Below, piece after piece: positions 25,326 to 33,318 of a stretch of 64,000 nt of DNA. The position numbers were made by a program, and so were the translations under genes. Location of the stretch: assembly GCF_000381005.1 (NCBI RefSeq), contig NZ_KB908385.1:1-64000 (forward strand), given 5' to 3'. The notes under the pieces were generated by a model that saw only the letters and a program-made list of their open reading frames with translations, searched no databases and was not told the origin of the DNA. The number at the start of each line of letters is the position of its first letter. Position 1 is the stretch's first letter. Source of the stretch: Selenomonas bovis DSM 23594 (GTDB lineage Bacteria > Bacillota > Negativicutes > Selenomonadales > Selenomonadaceae).

Positions 25326-25366
25326 AAAACAAAGACGCCGCACAGTCATGTTGACTGCGCGGCGTG
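25326..25366 (-). terminator. Terminator after the small hypothetical gene
   Basis: On the minus strand a CGCCGC(G)CAGTCA/TGACTG(T)GCGGCG stem with a 3-base loop is followed by TCTTTGTTTT, 24 bp past the stop at 25390. Confidence 0.75.
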
Positions 25367-25389
25367 CGATAAGGAAGTGAAACAAAACC

Positions 25390-25749
25390 TCAGGCACTCG
25401 CCGTGTCCCTGCGGAAATAATCCTCGACGAGGCGATCCCAGCCGCTCTCGCAGATGGTCTGTTCTCCGCATTCGTCCTGATAGAGTGAAAGGGCGATATT
25501 CATGAGGGAGTCGGCGATATAGGCGTCCTCCGCCATGCCGAAAGCTCCGTAGCTCTCAGCGAGCGCTGCGACCTGCGAGGCGAGGCGCTCGCTCGGCAGT
25601 GCATCGAGAATCTCGTACATTGCGCGCGCGTACTCCGCTGTCTCCCGCTTGTACGCCTCCGGCGTCCTCGCCGCCGCCTCGATGAGCTGGCGCGTCCTGC
25701 TCAGCGCGATGATCCGCACGCGCTCAGCGCGCATTTCCTCTCCCTGCAT
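25390..25749 (-). CDS. Hypothetical helical protein
   Basis: A 119-residue acidic, all-helical cytosolic protein without recognised domains, signal or membrane segment. Alternating charged/hydrophobic stretches ('VRIIALSRTRQLIEAAARTP', 'EILDALPSERLASQVAALAE') suggest a helical bundle. The ATG at 25749 is preceded by GGGAGGAAACATC. It is monocistronic between two terminators. Function unknown. Confidence 0.65.
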   Translation of the reverse strand: MQGEEMRAERVRIIALSRTRQLIEAAARTPEAYKRETAEYARAMYEILDALPSERLASQVAALAESYGAFGMAEDAYIADSLMNIALSLYQDECGEQTICESGWDRLVEDYFRRDTASA

Positions 25750-25832
25750 GATGTTTCCTCCCTGCGTTTTCCGTTTGAGGACTATTATATGGCAGGCAGA
25801 GAAAAATTGCAAAGATTATTCTGTATACATGT

Positions 25833-25861
25833 AAAGGGCTGCCGATGCACGGCAGCCCTTT
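25833..25861. terminator. Terminator between serA and the hypothetical gene
   Basis: AAAGGGCTGCCG and CGGCAGCCCTTT around a 5-base loop, symmetrical; it can end serA on the minus strand. Confidence 0.75.
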
Positions 25862-25916
25862 GACATTATCTGGATGATATTTGCTGTTTTCTACCTATTT
25901 AATATAGGAGCCTTTC

Positions 25917-27500
25917 TCAAACGGCGTAGAAGTTGACGAGCTTTGCGTCGAAGATGCCGTCGAGCGCCTTGATGGAGGCGAGGACTTTCTCGGGGATGTC
26001 GTCGTCGATTGTGAGCACCATGAGATTCGTCTCCTGATCCTTCGTGCCGCCGACCTGCATACCGGAGATGTTGATATGGGAATTGCCCATGATGGAGCCA
26101 ATCGTGCCGATGACGCCCGGGCGGTTGATGTGCGGCATGACGAGGATGCGCGCGTGCGGGTCGACGTCGACGCGGAAGTCGTTGATGGTCACGATGCGTC
26201 CCTCATCGCCGAAGAGCGTGCCCGCGACGGCGACTTCCGTATCGCCGGACTTCGCCGTGACGGTGATGAGATTGGCGAAGCTGCCCGCGTCCTTTTCCTT
26301 TTTCTCGGAGACTTTGATGCCGCGCTCCTTCGCGAGGCTCGGCGCGTTGACGTAGTTGACCTCGCCCTCCATGACGGGGTTGAGCATGCCCTTGATGGCG
26401 GCCGTCGTGACGAGGTTCGTATTGACCTCCGTGATGTCGCCTTGGTATTTGACCTCGACGCTGTCGACGGGGCCTGCGGCGAGCGAGGTGACCGTGCAGC
26501 CAAGACGCTCCGCGAGGTTGAGGTACGGCGAGATGACCTTCATGACCTCCGGCGAGACCGGCGCCATGTTGACGGCCGTCGCGACCGGCTCGCCGTGGAG
26601 CGCCGCGAGGATGCCCTTCGCGACGTCGACGGAGACGCCGATCTGCGCCTCGACCGTCGAGGCGCCGAGATGCGGCGTGAGCACAATGCCCGGTACGCCG
26701 ACAAGCGGATGATCCTTCGTGACCGGCTCCTTCGTGTAGACGTCGATGGCCGCGCCCGCGACGATGCCCTGCTTCACGGCCTCCGCGAGATCCTCCTCGA
26801 CGATGATGCCGCCGCGCGCGCAGTTCACGAGGCGCACGCCCTTTTTCATCTTCTTCATCTGCTCCATGCCGATCATGCCCTTCGTATCCGGCGTGAGCGG
26901 CATGTGCACCGTGATGAAGTCGGCGTTTTCGATGACCTCGTCAAACGTCGCGACCTTGACACCGAGCGCCTGCGCGCGCTCCTCGTTGATGTAGGGATCG
27001 TAGGCGAGCACGTTCATCTCGAACGCGAGCGCGCGCTTCGCGACGCCCGAGCCGATGCGGCCCATGCCGATGACGCCGAGCGTCTTGCCGCGCAGCTCGA
27101 CGCCGACATATTTCTTGCGGTTCCACTCGCCCTTCTGCATCGTCTCGTTCGCGATGGGGATGTTGCGGGACATCGCGAGCATCATGGCCATCGTGTGCTC
27201 CGTCGCCGCGATTGTATTGCCGCCCGGAGAGTTGATGACGATGATGCCGCGCGCCGTCGCGGCGGGGATATCGATGTTGTCGACGCCGACACCGGCGCGG
27301 CCGATGATCTTGAGGTTCGTCGCGCGGTCAATGACCTCCTTCGTCACCTTGGAGGCAGAGCGCACCATGATGGCATCGAACTGCGGGATGATTTCGAGCA
27401 GCTCCTCGGCGGGGAGCTTGTCCTTGACGACCACCTCGAACTCCTTCTGCAGGAGCTCGATGCCTTTCGGGGAAATACCATCAGCTGCTAAAACCTTCAT
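25917..27500 (-). CDS. serA: D-3-phosphoglycerate dehydrogenase
   Basis: A 527-residue enzyme for the first step of serine synthesis, oxidising 3-phosphoglycerate with NAD. The substrate domain flanks a Rossmann domain with 'GVIGMGRIGSGVAKRA'; the catalytic His lies in 'LTPHLGASTVEAQ'. The long form has an allosteric-substrate-binding domain (~320-440) and a C-terminal ACT domain (~455-527, 'INRPGVIGTIGSIMGN') that usually binds serine. ATG at 27500 follows AAAGGAGAG; the TTG two codons upstream is too close. A T-box leader precedes it, so expression answers to uncharged tRNA, while the ACT domain can give feedback on activity. Confidence 0.96.
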   Translation of the reverse strand: MKVLAADGISPKGIELLQKEFEVVVKDKLPAEELLEIIPQFDAIMVRSASKVTKEVIDRATNLKIIGRAGVGVDNIDIPAATARGIIVINSPGGNTIAATEHTMAMMLAMSRNIPIANETMQKGEWNRKKYVGVELRGKTLGVIGMGRIGSGVAKRALAFEMNVLAYDPYINEERAQALGVKVATFDEVIENADFITVHMPLTPDTKGMIGMEQMKKMKKGVRLVNCARGGIIVEEDLAEAVKQGIVAGAAIDVYTKEPVTKDHPLVGVPGIVLTPHLGASTVEAQIGVSVDVAKGILAALHGEPVATAVNMAPVSPEVMKVISPYLNLAERLGCTVTSLAAGPVDSVEVKYQGDITEVNTNLVTTAAIKGMLNPVMEGEVNYVNAPSLAKERGIKVSEKKEKDAGSFANLITVTAKSGDTEVAVAGTLFGDEGRIVTINDFRVDVDPHARILVMPHINRPGVIGTIGSIMGNSHINISGMQVGGTKDQETNLMVLTIDDDIPEKVLASIKALDGIFDAKLVNFYAV

Positions 27501-27554
27501 TGTCAAATCTCTCCTTTGGTGGACATTGCGGGAGGCGCCGCGCGGCGTCTTATC

Positions 27555-27782
27555 AAAAAAAGCCCCGCCCCATTGGGGCGAAGCTTCGCTTCACGGTACC
27601 ACCCAGTTTACATGCAACAATGCAACTCATCTCCGCTGTAACGGGCGGTCCCGTCCGGCTCCTCGCCGACCGCTTCAAGGCGGAACGATCTGGTCGCGCC
27701 ATCGGCTCGCACCTGCCGCCGACTCTCTTGAGACGTTTCCAGACGTTTCCTCTGCATCGCGCTTTTGCTGTGTATCTTGAAT
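27555..27782 (-). promoter_or_regulatory. T-box riboswitch leader of serA
   Basis: On the minus strand the leader holds AGAGAGTCGG and GTGCGAGCCGA (stem I elements), the T-box core GGGTGGTACCG at 27594-27604, and then a terminator hairpin GCCCC-AAT-GGGGC with TTTTTTT at 27555-27561. The core pairs with an uncharged tRNA 3' end to favour the antiterminator. The specifier is probably serine; a TCC triplet at 27684-27686 is in a plausible position but I could not fold stem I to prove it. Confidence 0.85.
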
Positions 27783-27788
27783 ACATTT

Positions 27789-27817
27789 ATTATATGTCAT
27801 CCGTTTTGAGCCGTCAA
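27789..27817 (-). promoter_or_regulatory. Promoter of the serA T-box transcript
   Basis: Minus-strand TTGACG, 17 bp, TATAAT, directly upstream of the leader. Confidence 0.8.
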
Positions 27818-27853
27818 GTGTGCGCATGAAAAAAACATCTTTTGTCTGAATGC

Positions 27854-27882
27854 TTGCTTTTCCCATTCTTTCGCGCTAGAAT
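27854..27882 (+). promoter_or_regulatory. Promoter of serC
   Basis: TTGCTT, 17 bp, TAGAAT, ~73 bp before the serC start and divergent from the serA promoter. No T-box lies on this side. Confidence 0.65.
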
Positions 27883-27954
27883 AGAACAAACTGACAGCCG
27901 GAGATTCCACCGTGTCTCCGCTCCATCTCTATTCATACTGAGGAGGTTTTTCCC

Positions 27955-29046
27955 TTGGAAGCAAATCGTATCTACAACTTCAACCCGGGGCCTGCGACGC
28001 TGCCCCTGCCCGTGCTCAAAGAGGCGCAGGCGGAGTTCCTCAATTTCCGCGGCAGCGGCATGTCCATCCTCGAGATCAGCCACCGTGCGAAGGAGTATGC
28101 CGCCATGCAGGCGGAGGCCAAGGCTGACATCAAGGAACTCATGGGGCTCGGCGATGACTACGAGGTCCTCTTCATGACGGGCGGTGCGAGCACGCAGTTC
28201 GCCTTTCTCCCGCTGAACTTCGCTTCCAAGGAGCATCCGGGCAGCTACGTCCTCTCCGGCAGCTTTGCCGAAAAGGCTTACAAGGAGGCCGAGCATCTCG
28301 GCGTCGGCGAGATCGTCGCCTCGAGCAAGGAGGGCGGCTACCGCCACATCCCGACGCAGGACGAGCTCAAAATCGATGAGAACGCCGCCTACGTCCACCT
28401 CTGCTACAACAACACCATCTACGGCACGGAGTACCACTACATCCCGGACACGAAGGGCGTGCCCCTCTTCGCTGACATGTCGAGCGACATGCTCTCGCGT
28501 CCCATCGACTTCTCGAAATTCGATTTCATCTATGCCGGCGTGCAGAAGAACCTCGGCCCCGCGGGCGTGACGCTCGTCGTCGCGAAGAAATCCTTCCTCG
28601 AGAAGAGCCCGGAAAAGCTGCCGACGATGTTCAAGTACGAGACCTTCTTCAAGAAGGATTCCCTCTACAACACACCGCCGGCCTTCAACATCTACATGGT
28701 CGGCAAGGTCGCTGCCTGGATCAAGTCCGAGGGCGGTCTCGCGGAGATGGCGAAGCGCAACAAGAAAAAGGCCGACCGCCTCTATGGCGTCATCGATGCC
28801 TCGAACGGTTTCTATCGCGGCCATGCGGAAAAAGAAAGCCGTTCGTTTATGAACGTAACATTCAGGCTGCCGAGTGAAGAGCTTGAAAAAACGTTTGTGG
28901 CCGAGGCGCTCGCGCAGGGTCTCGGCGGCGTCAAGGGCCACCGCAGCGTCGGCGGCATGCGCGCCTCCATCTACAATGCGATGACCTATGAGGGCGTCGA
29001 CCAGCTCGCATCCTTCATGGAAGATTTCCAGAAAACGCACGCCTGA
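27955..29046 (+). CDS. serC: Phosphoserine aminotransferase
   Basis: A 363-residue PLP-dependent class V aminotransferase converting 3-phosphohydroxypyruvate to phosphoserine with glutamate. 'YNFNPGPATLPLPVL' is the family N-terminus, 'FMTGGASTQFA' the phosphate/PLP loop and 'FIYAGVQKNLGPAG' carries the Schiff-base Lys. It starts with TTG, well supported by AGGAGGTTTTTCCC. Divergent from serA, it completes two of three steps of serine synthesis; no serB is seen. Unlike serA it has a short leader without a T-box, so the two are controlled differently. Confidence 0.95.
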   Translation: MEANRIYNFNPGPATLPLPVLKEAQAEFLNFRGSGMSILEISHRAKEYAAMQAEAKADIKELMGLGDDYEVLFMTGGASTQFAFLPLNFASKEHPGSYVLSGSFAEKAYKEAEHLGVGEIVASSKEGGYRHIPTQDELKIDENAAYVHLCYNNTIYGTEYHYIPDTKGVPLFADMSSDMLSRPIDFSKFDFIYAGVQKNLGPAGVTLVVAKKSFLEKSPEKLPTMFKYETFFKKDSLYNTPPAFNIYMVGKVAAWIKSEGGLAEMAKRNKKKADRLYGVIDASNGFYRGHAEKESRSFMNVTFRLPSEELEKTFVAEALAQGLGGVKGHRSVGGMRASIYNAMTYEGVDQLASFMEDFQKTHA

Positions 29047-29090
29047 TGGTCATAAAACGACTATTTTCCTAAAAATAGAAAGCAGTCCAG

Positions 29091-29139
29091 AACAAGGAAA
29101 GAGTTTCTCCACAGAGACCGCTCTTTCCTTGTTTATTTG
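29091..29139 (+). terminator. Terminator of serC
   Basis: AACAAGGAAAGAG and CTCTTTCCTTGTT are perfect arms around a 17-base loop, followed by TATTTGCG. Confidence 0.75.
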
Positions 29140-29157
29140 CGCCTTTTTTTGTATAAT
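29129..29157 (+). promoter_or_regulatory. Promoter of the DeoR regulator, overlapping the serC terminator
   Basis: TTGTTT at the end of the terminator stem, 17 bp including a run of seven T, then TATAAT, ~36 bp before the ATG. Confidence 0.7.
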
Positions 29158-29192
29158 AATGTTAGTTATATGCAGGAAAGGGTGATTATATC

Positions 29193-29966
29193 ATGCATAT
29201 AAGACAGACAAAATTACTCGATATCGTCAACCGCAAACAGAAGGTTTCTGTGACGGATCTCGCGGAAGCGCTGAATGTCTCAGAGGTCACAATCCGCAAA
29301 GACCTCACCGCCTTGGAGCAGAAGGGGCTGCTTCATCGGGAGCATGGATACGCTGTCATGAGTGTTTCAAACAAAGCCTTGCATCAACTGTCTTTCAATT
29401 ATGAACGAAAACGACGGATTGCGGTTCGTGCGGCAGAGTCCGTCAAAAATGGTGAGACTGTCATGCTGAGTTCTGGTGCCTGCTGCACTTTACTGGCCGA
29501 AGAGCTCGCAATCCATAAGAACGATGTGACCATCATCACGAACTCCGCGTTCCTAGCTGATTTTATCCGCAAATACCCGAAGACACATGTCATCCTGCTC
29601 GGCGGCGACTACCAGAATGATGCGCAGGTGCTCGTCGGGCCGCTCGTCAGGGCATGCGCCTCCCAGTTCAGTGCCGACAAGATTTTCGTCAGCTCGGATG
29701 GCTTCGGTGAGCAGGGCTCCATGTCTGCGGACCTCATGCGGGCGGAGGCCATCCGCGCCATGGCGGAAAGCGCCGACAAGATCATCCTGCTTGCCGAGGC
29801 AGCCACGCTCGAGCGCAAGAGTCTCGTGCAGGAGTTCCCACTCGATAAGATAGACTGCATTTATACGGATGAACGGCCGCACTGCAGCACGCTCAAGCAA
29901 CTCGAGCAGCATGGGGTACAGATTGAGATGGCCCCCGCGTCCCCAAGGACTCACACGGAGTCATAA
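29193..29966 (+). CDS. DeoR family transcriptional regulator
   Basis: A 257-residue DeoR/GlpR-type repressor. The N-terminal helix-turn-helix (~5-58) reads 'VSVTDLAEALNVSEVTIRKD', and the C-terminal domain (~75-235) is the sugar-isomerase-like DeoRC sensor with 'ITNSAFLADFI', 'HVILLGGDY' and 'KIFVSSDGFGEQGSM'. Such proteins sense phosphorylated sugars and repress sugar operons. No sugar operon adjoins it here, so its target must be elsewhere or itself. Own promoter and a bidirectional terminator; AAAGGGTG precedes the ATG. Confidence 0.88.
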   Translation: MHIRQTKLLDIVNRKQKVSVTDLAEALNVSEVTIRKDLTALEQKGLLHREHGYAVMSVSNKALHQLSFNYERKRRIAVRAAESVKNGETVMLSSGACCTLLAEELAIHKNDVTIITNSAFLADFIRKYPKTHVILLGGDYQNDAQVLVGPLVRACASQFSADKIFVSSDGFGEQGSMSADLMRAEAIRAMAESADKIILLAEAATLERKSLVQEFPLDKIDCIYTDERPHCSTLKQLEQHGVQIEMAPASPRTHTES

Positions 29967-29996
29967 CACTAGCAAAAGCAAGACATCATCATAAAT

Positions 29997-30034
29997 AAAA
30001 ACGCAGCTGCGGAGATGTCCGCAGCTGCGTTTCT
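29997..30034. terminator. Bidirectional terminator
   Basis: AAAACGCAGCTGCGGA and TCCGCAGCTGCGTTTCTT around GATG, between the convergent DeoR and DUF4127 genes. Confidence 0.85.
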
Positions 30035-30072
30035 TATGGAAGCACTGATACCTTGGGTGCTCCCTTGTATTG

Positions 30073-31665
30073 TTATTTCCCCAGCGTGATATCCGCCTCG
30101 AACATGCGGTTCCACGGGAACGATACCGTAAGATCCGCGAGACCGTCAAGCGGCGGCAGATTCTCCTCTGCGAAGCGGATCAGGAAGCGCCGCGCACGGC
30201 TCTCGACTGCCTCGCGCTTGCTGTCGAGACTGCCGTAGACGCCCTCCCCGCGCAGCCAGGCGAGCTGGCGCGCGAGGACGTTGCGCACGTTGGCCTGATA
30301 GGCCCAGTCATCGAGATAGCGCGTGAGCAGGAGATCATCGATGGCGTCATCTTTCATGCGATGCGTGAGCATACCCTCGCCGAGCACGAAGCCCGTGCTG
30401 TTCGTCGCCGTGTTCCAACCCGCGTAGGCACGGAGCTTGAAGAGCAGTCCGCGCGATTTAAGCTCCTGCATGAGCGCATTGTCGGCGCCGTTCGCGTAGG
30501 CGATATCCGCGACGCCGACGGGATAGCCCGCGTTCACATAATCCTCGACGATGCTCGCCATGAACTTCGTGCCCTCGCGCGCCGTTCCGTCGTTCGCGCG
30601 GTCATTCGCCTCATACGTCTTGCCATTCGGATTCGTGTTGACCATCAGCACGAAGTCAGCCTTAGCAGGTGCATCGACCGCCATGCCGCCCGCCGCGGCG
30701 ACGGCATCGGCGATGGACGCACTGATGGGCTCGTCGGAGTAGGATGGGACGGTCGCGCCGCCGCGTCCCCAGTTATAGCGCACGAAGACGAACGGCACCT
30801 GGCGCTCGATGTCATTGACGGCACGCGTCAGAAGCAGCATGCCGATCTCATCGATGCCTGCCATGGCCTGATAGCGCGTCTTGCCGAGATCCTTGCCATA
30901 GTCTGCAAGGTGACGGCTCTCGAGATGTGTCTGCGAGTACGGCGCATTGTCGTCACGGCCGAGCACGAAATAGTTAAAATCATTTGCGCGCGTGAGGTCG
31001 ATGAGACGCTTGTTCGCGTCGAAATTCTTCGCGCGGCGCCCCAGCCAATCCGCGAGGGATTTCTGCGGGATGAGCTTCTCGAGGAACGCGTATTCCTTCT
31101 TCTCGCGACGCGTGAGACCCTCGACCTCGCTCTTGTCCTTGAGCACAGTATAGCGGAAGATATCTGCGCCGTAGTTCCGATAGTAGCCTGGCTCTTCGTG
31201 GCCCGAGGCCTCGCCGGAACGCGGCGTACGCATGATAGAGCCGAAGACGTAGAGCGAGAGCTTCGGATTCTCCTTGCGGAACACCGCGAACCTCTCTGCG
31301 CGCGCGAGGATCTGCTCCTCCGTGTACTCGTGCTTGCGCGAGCCGACGAGACTGCCGTAGAGCATGGCGTCCGATGAGATGACGGCCGCTCTAGCATCCT
31401 TGGCGTTCTCATCGAGCCACTGCCAGAGCTCGTCTGGATGACCAAGATTCTGACGGCTGCCGAGCAGCTCGTCCGGCGGTACAACCACATCGTAGCCGAG
31501 CTTCTCGACGGCGGCCGCCGTCTGCTTATCAGAAATCGGCCGGTTGTCGTGCGGGATGAAGATGATTTTATCCGGCGCTTTCTCCTTGTGGCGCGCGTCC
31601 GCGCTGGGCACCGCGGCGAACAGCACGCAGAGCAGCACGCAGAGACATCTGAGCCATCGTTTCAT
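30073..31665 (-). CDS. DUF4127 family secreted protein
   Basis: A 530-residue exported protein: 'MKRWLRCLCVLLCVLFAAVP' begins a cleavable signal peptide. The remainder is DUF4127, recognisable by 'IIFIPHDNRPISDKQTAA', 'LLGSRQNLGHPDELWQWL' cut, 'LYGSLVGSRKH' and 'GRDDNAPYSQ'. The biochemical function of the family is not established to my knowledge; its motifs suggest an alpha/beta hydrolase- or deacetylase-like enzyme acting outside the cytoplasm. ATG at 31665 follows GGGAGGTACCT. The next gene upstream ends 27 bp before it, so the two are probably one transcript. Confidence 0.82.
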   Translation of the reverse strand: MKRWLRCLCVLLCVLFAAVPSADARHKEKAPDKIIFIPHDNRPISDKQTAAAVEKLGYDVVVPPDELLGSRQNLGHPDELWQWLDENAKDARAAVISSDAMLYGSLVGSRKHEYTEEQILARAERFAVFRKENPKLSLYVFGSIMRTPRSGEASGHEEPGYYRNYGADIFRYTVLKDKSEVEGLTRREKKEYAFLEKLIPQKSLADWLGRRAKNFDANKRLIDLTRANDFNYFVLGRDDNAPYSQTHLESRHLADYGKDLGKTRYQAMAGIDEIGMLLLTRAVNDIERQVPFVFVRYNWGRGGATVPSYSDEPISASIADAVAAAGGMAVDAPAKADFVLMVNTNPNGKTYEANDRANDGTAREGTKFMASIVEDYVNAGYPVGVADIAYANGADNALMQELKSRGLLFKLRAYAGWNTATNSTGFVLGEGMLTHRMKDDAIDDLLLTRYLDDWAYQANVRNVLARQLAWLRGEGVYGSLDSKREAVESRARRFLIRFAEENLPPLDGLADLTVSFPWNRMFEADITLGK

Positions 31666-31691
31666 AGGTACCTCCCTCCGTTTCTCTCGTA

Positions 31692-32372
31692 TCACTTCAC
31701 AAGTTCAAGCAGCGATGCCTTTACATCGTCCGGCACATCGAGCCGCGTCTCGAAGAGGATCCCCCCCTCCTGCGGCGTCGCGCTCTTGATCTCTACCATA
31801 TCGAGCAGGCGATGGCCTCGCACCTCGGTCTGGCCGAGACGCGAGGCCGCGAGAACGTCGCTGTAATCGACGAAGATTGTATTATGCTTGATCTTCACAG
31901 GCAGATCCTCCGGCATCTCGAGATGGCCGACCATGCGCTCTGCCATCGAGAGTGAGATGCGCGAAAAGACCCAGCTCATGAGCCCGTGCTGCGGGATATT
32001 CTTCTCTCGCACGCGGAATTTCATATAGGACTTATCCCCATCGTGCACGAAGTCCTCGATGGTGCCTGTAAGCTCGACAGGGCCTACCTTGCGCGTGTCC
32101 GCCGTGATCTTCAGACGGCCGTTCGCGAGCGACTGGAGCCTGAGCCCCTTGACAGGCGCCGTGTCGCCTGCGTCCGCGAGCGACTTCGCGATGGCATCGT
32201 TCATCATCTCATCCGAGACGAAGAGCTTTCCATCCGCGATTTCCTCGAGTGTCGCACGGTCCCAGGTATCGCGTACCACCTGGATGGCCGGTCCGTAGTC
32301 CTTGACAGCCTGTTCGACCTTCGCGATGTCGATTTTCGCGAGCGCCTGCTGCCAGCTTGCCGGCATATCCAT
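31692..32372 (-). CDS. Hypothetical protein, possibly DUF2993-like lipid-binding
   Basis: A 226-residue protein lacking a signal peptide. The middle (~75-215) has alternating strands ('KGLRLQSLANGRLKITADTR', 'VELTGTIEDF', 'SYMKFRVREKNIP') and a short amphipathic helix 'WVFSRISLSMAERMV', reminiscent of DUF2993/LmeA-type lipid-binding folds; this is a pattern impression, not a firm match. The ATG is preceded by AGGAGGAGGTAGCTTT. It lies 89 bp downstream of the DUF2225 gene and 26 bp upstream of DUF4127. Confidence 0.65.
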   Translation of the reverse strand: MDMPASWQQALAKIDIAKVEQAVKDYGPAIQVVRDTWDRATLEEIADGKLFVSDEMMNDAIAKSLADAGDTAPVKGLRLQSLANGRLKITADTRKVGPVELTGTIEDFVHDGDKSYMKFRVREKNIPQHGLMSWVFSRISLSMAERMVGHLEMPEDLPVKIKHNTIFVDYSDVLAASRLGQTEVRGHRLLDMVEIKSATPQEGGILFETRLDVPDDVKASLLELVK

Positions 32373-32461
32373 AAAGCTACCTCCTCCTTATGAAAGCATG
32401 CAGATCGTGTGCCCCGTGTCGTCCCGCCGGGTCTCGCACCGATGAGAGACTGCCGCGTGCC

Positions 32462-33148
32462 TCAAGCCTCCGCTGCGTCTTTTTTCTCACGGATCTCCTG
32501 CCAGAGATCGCGCGCATGGTCGTAGATTTTCGGATCCATGACGCGCAGATTCTGGTCGCCGATGATACGGGAGAGATATTGCGTCGCCTTCTCCATCTCA
32601 CCGAGCCGATAATAGATGGCACCGATGAGATAGATGACCATGTTGTCCGTCATCGCGCCCTGCGGGTAGTGCTCTTTCATGATGGACTGGTCATAGAGCT
32701 CCGCCGCATGCCGCATCGCTTCCTGCTCATGCGCCTCGTCTCCTGCCGAGCGATAGACCCAGCCGAGATGCAGGTAGAGCCCCGCTCGGTGCGCGAGCGA
32801 AGCGTCGATGAGCTCCGCATAGTAGATGGCGAGCTTATAGGAGGCGACGGCCTCCGGCACGCCGCGCACCGGTGTGAACTCGAGCGCGAGTTGACGCTTG
32901 CTCAGGAACTCGCGGATCTTCTGCTTATTGCGCGCGGGGAGCGGCGTGAGGAAATGCTTCTCGTCCGCCGCGAAGCCGCAGTGCTCGCAGAACCAGATAT
33001 GATAATAGTAGGGATTGATGCCCTTATAGTGAACGCAGAAATCCTCGTCCGTCTTCTCCGCGATGATCCGCGATTTCAGCTTGATGACGCGAGTTGTTTC
33101 ACCGCAGATCGGACATGGCTTATCAACGACAAATGTATATTCCCCCAT
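32462..33148 (-). CDS. DUF2225 domain protein with zinc-ribbon motifs
   Basis: A 228-residue cytosolic protein. Two CxxC pairs, 'PCPICGETTRV' and 'FCEHCGFAADE', form a zinc-ribbon-like N-terminal part, followed by TPR-like helices (~95-220: 'AIYYAELIDASLAHRAGLYL', 'LIGAIYYRLGEMEKATQYLS'). This is the DUF2225 family, common in Firmicutes; no biochemical role is established. I chose ATG 33148 (GGAAGGAG at the right distance) over an ATG ten codons upstream. First of a three-gene run with the next two minus-strand genes. Confidence 0.8.
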   Translation of the reverse strand: MGEYTFVVDKPCPICGETTRVIKLKSRIIAEKTDEDFCVHYKGINPYYYHIWFCEHCGFAADEKHFLTPLPARNKQKIREFLSKRQLALEFTPVRGVPEAVASYKLAIYYAELIDASLAHRAGLYLHLGWVYRSAGDEAHEQEAMRHAAELYDQSIMKEHYPQGAMTDNMVIYLIGAIYYRLGEMEKATQYLSRIIGDQNLRVMDPKIYDHARDLWQEIREKKDAAEA

Positions 33149-33198
33149 GCATGCATGCTCCTTCCCTAGATGTTCCATTATCGTATCATAGATTCCTT

Positions 33199-33230
33199 AA
33201 AAAGAAAAGAGCCGTGCGCTCGCACAGCTC
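33199..33230 (-). terminator. Terminator of the glycogen operon
   Basis: Minus-strand GAGCTGTGCG-AGCG-CACGGCTC arms followed by TTTTCTTTTT, ~90 bp after the GH13-GH77 stop. Confidence 0.8.
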
Positions 33231-33318
33231 CTTCCCCTTGCGCTGATGACCTATGAGCCATCGCACAGAGCACATGGTTCTCGGTGACGTATGTCTCGGA
33301 CCGTATGCCACGCCGCCG

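Noticed and set aside
27684-27686. TCC as the serine specifier of the T-box
   Set aside because: Plausible but I could not fold stem I by eye; kept only as a candidate, not annotated as a feature.
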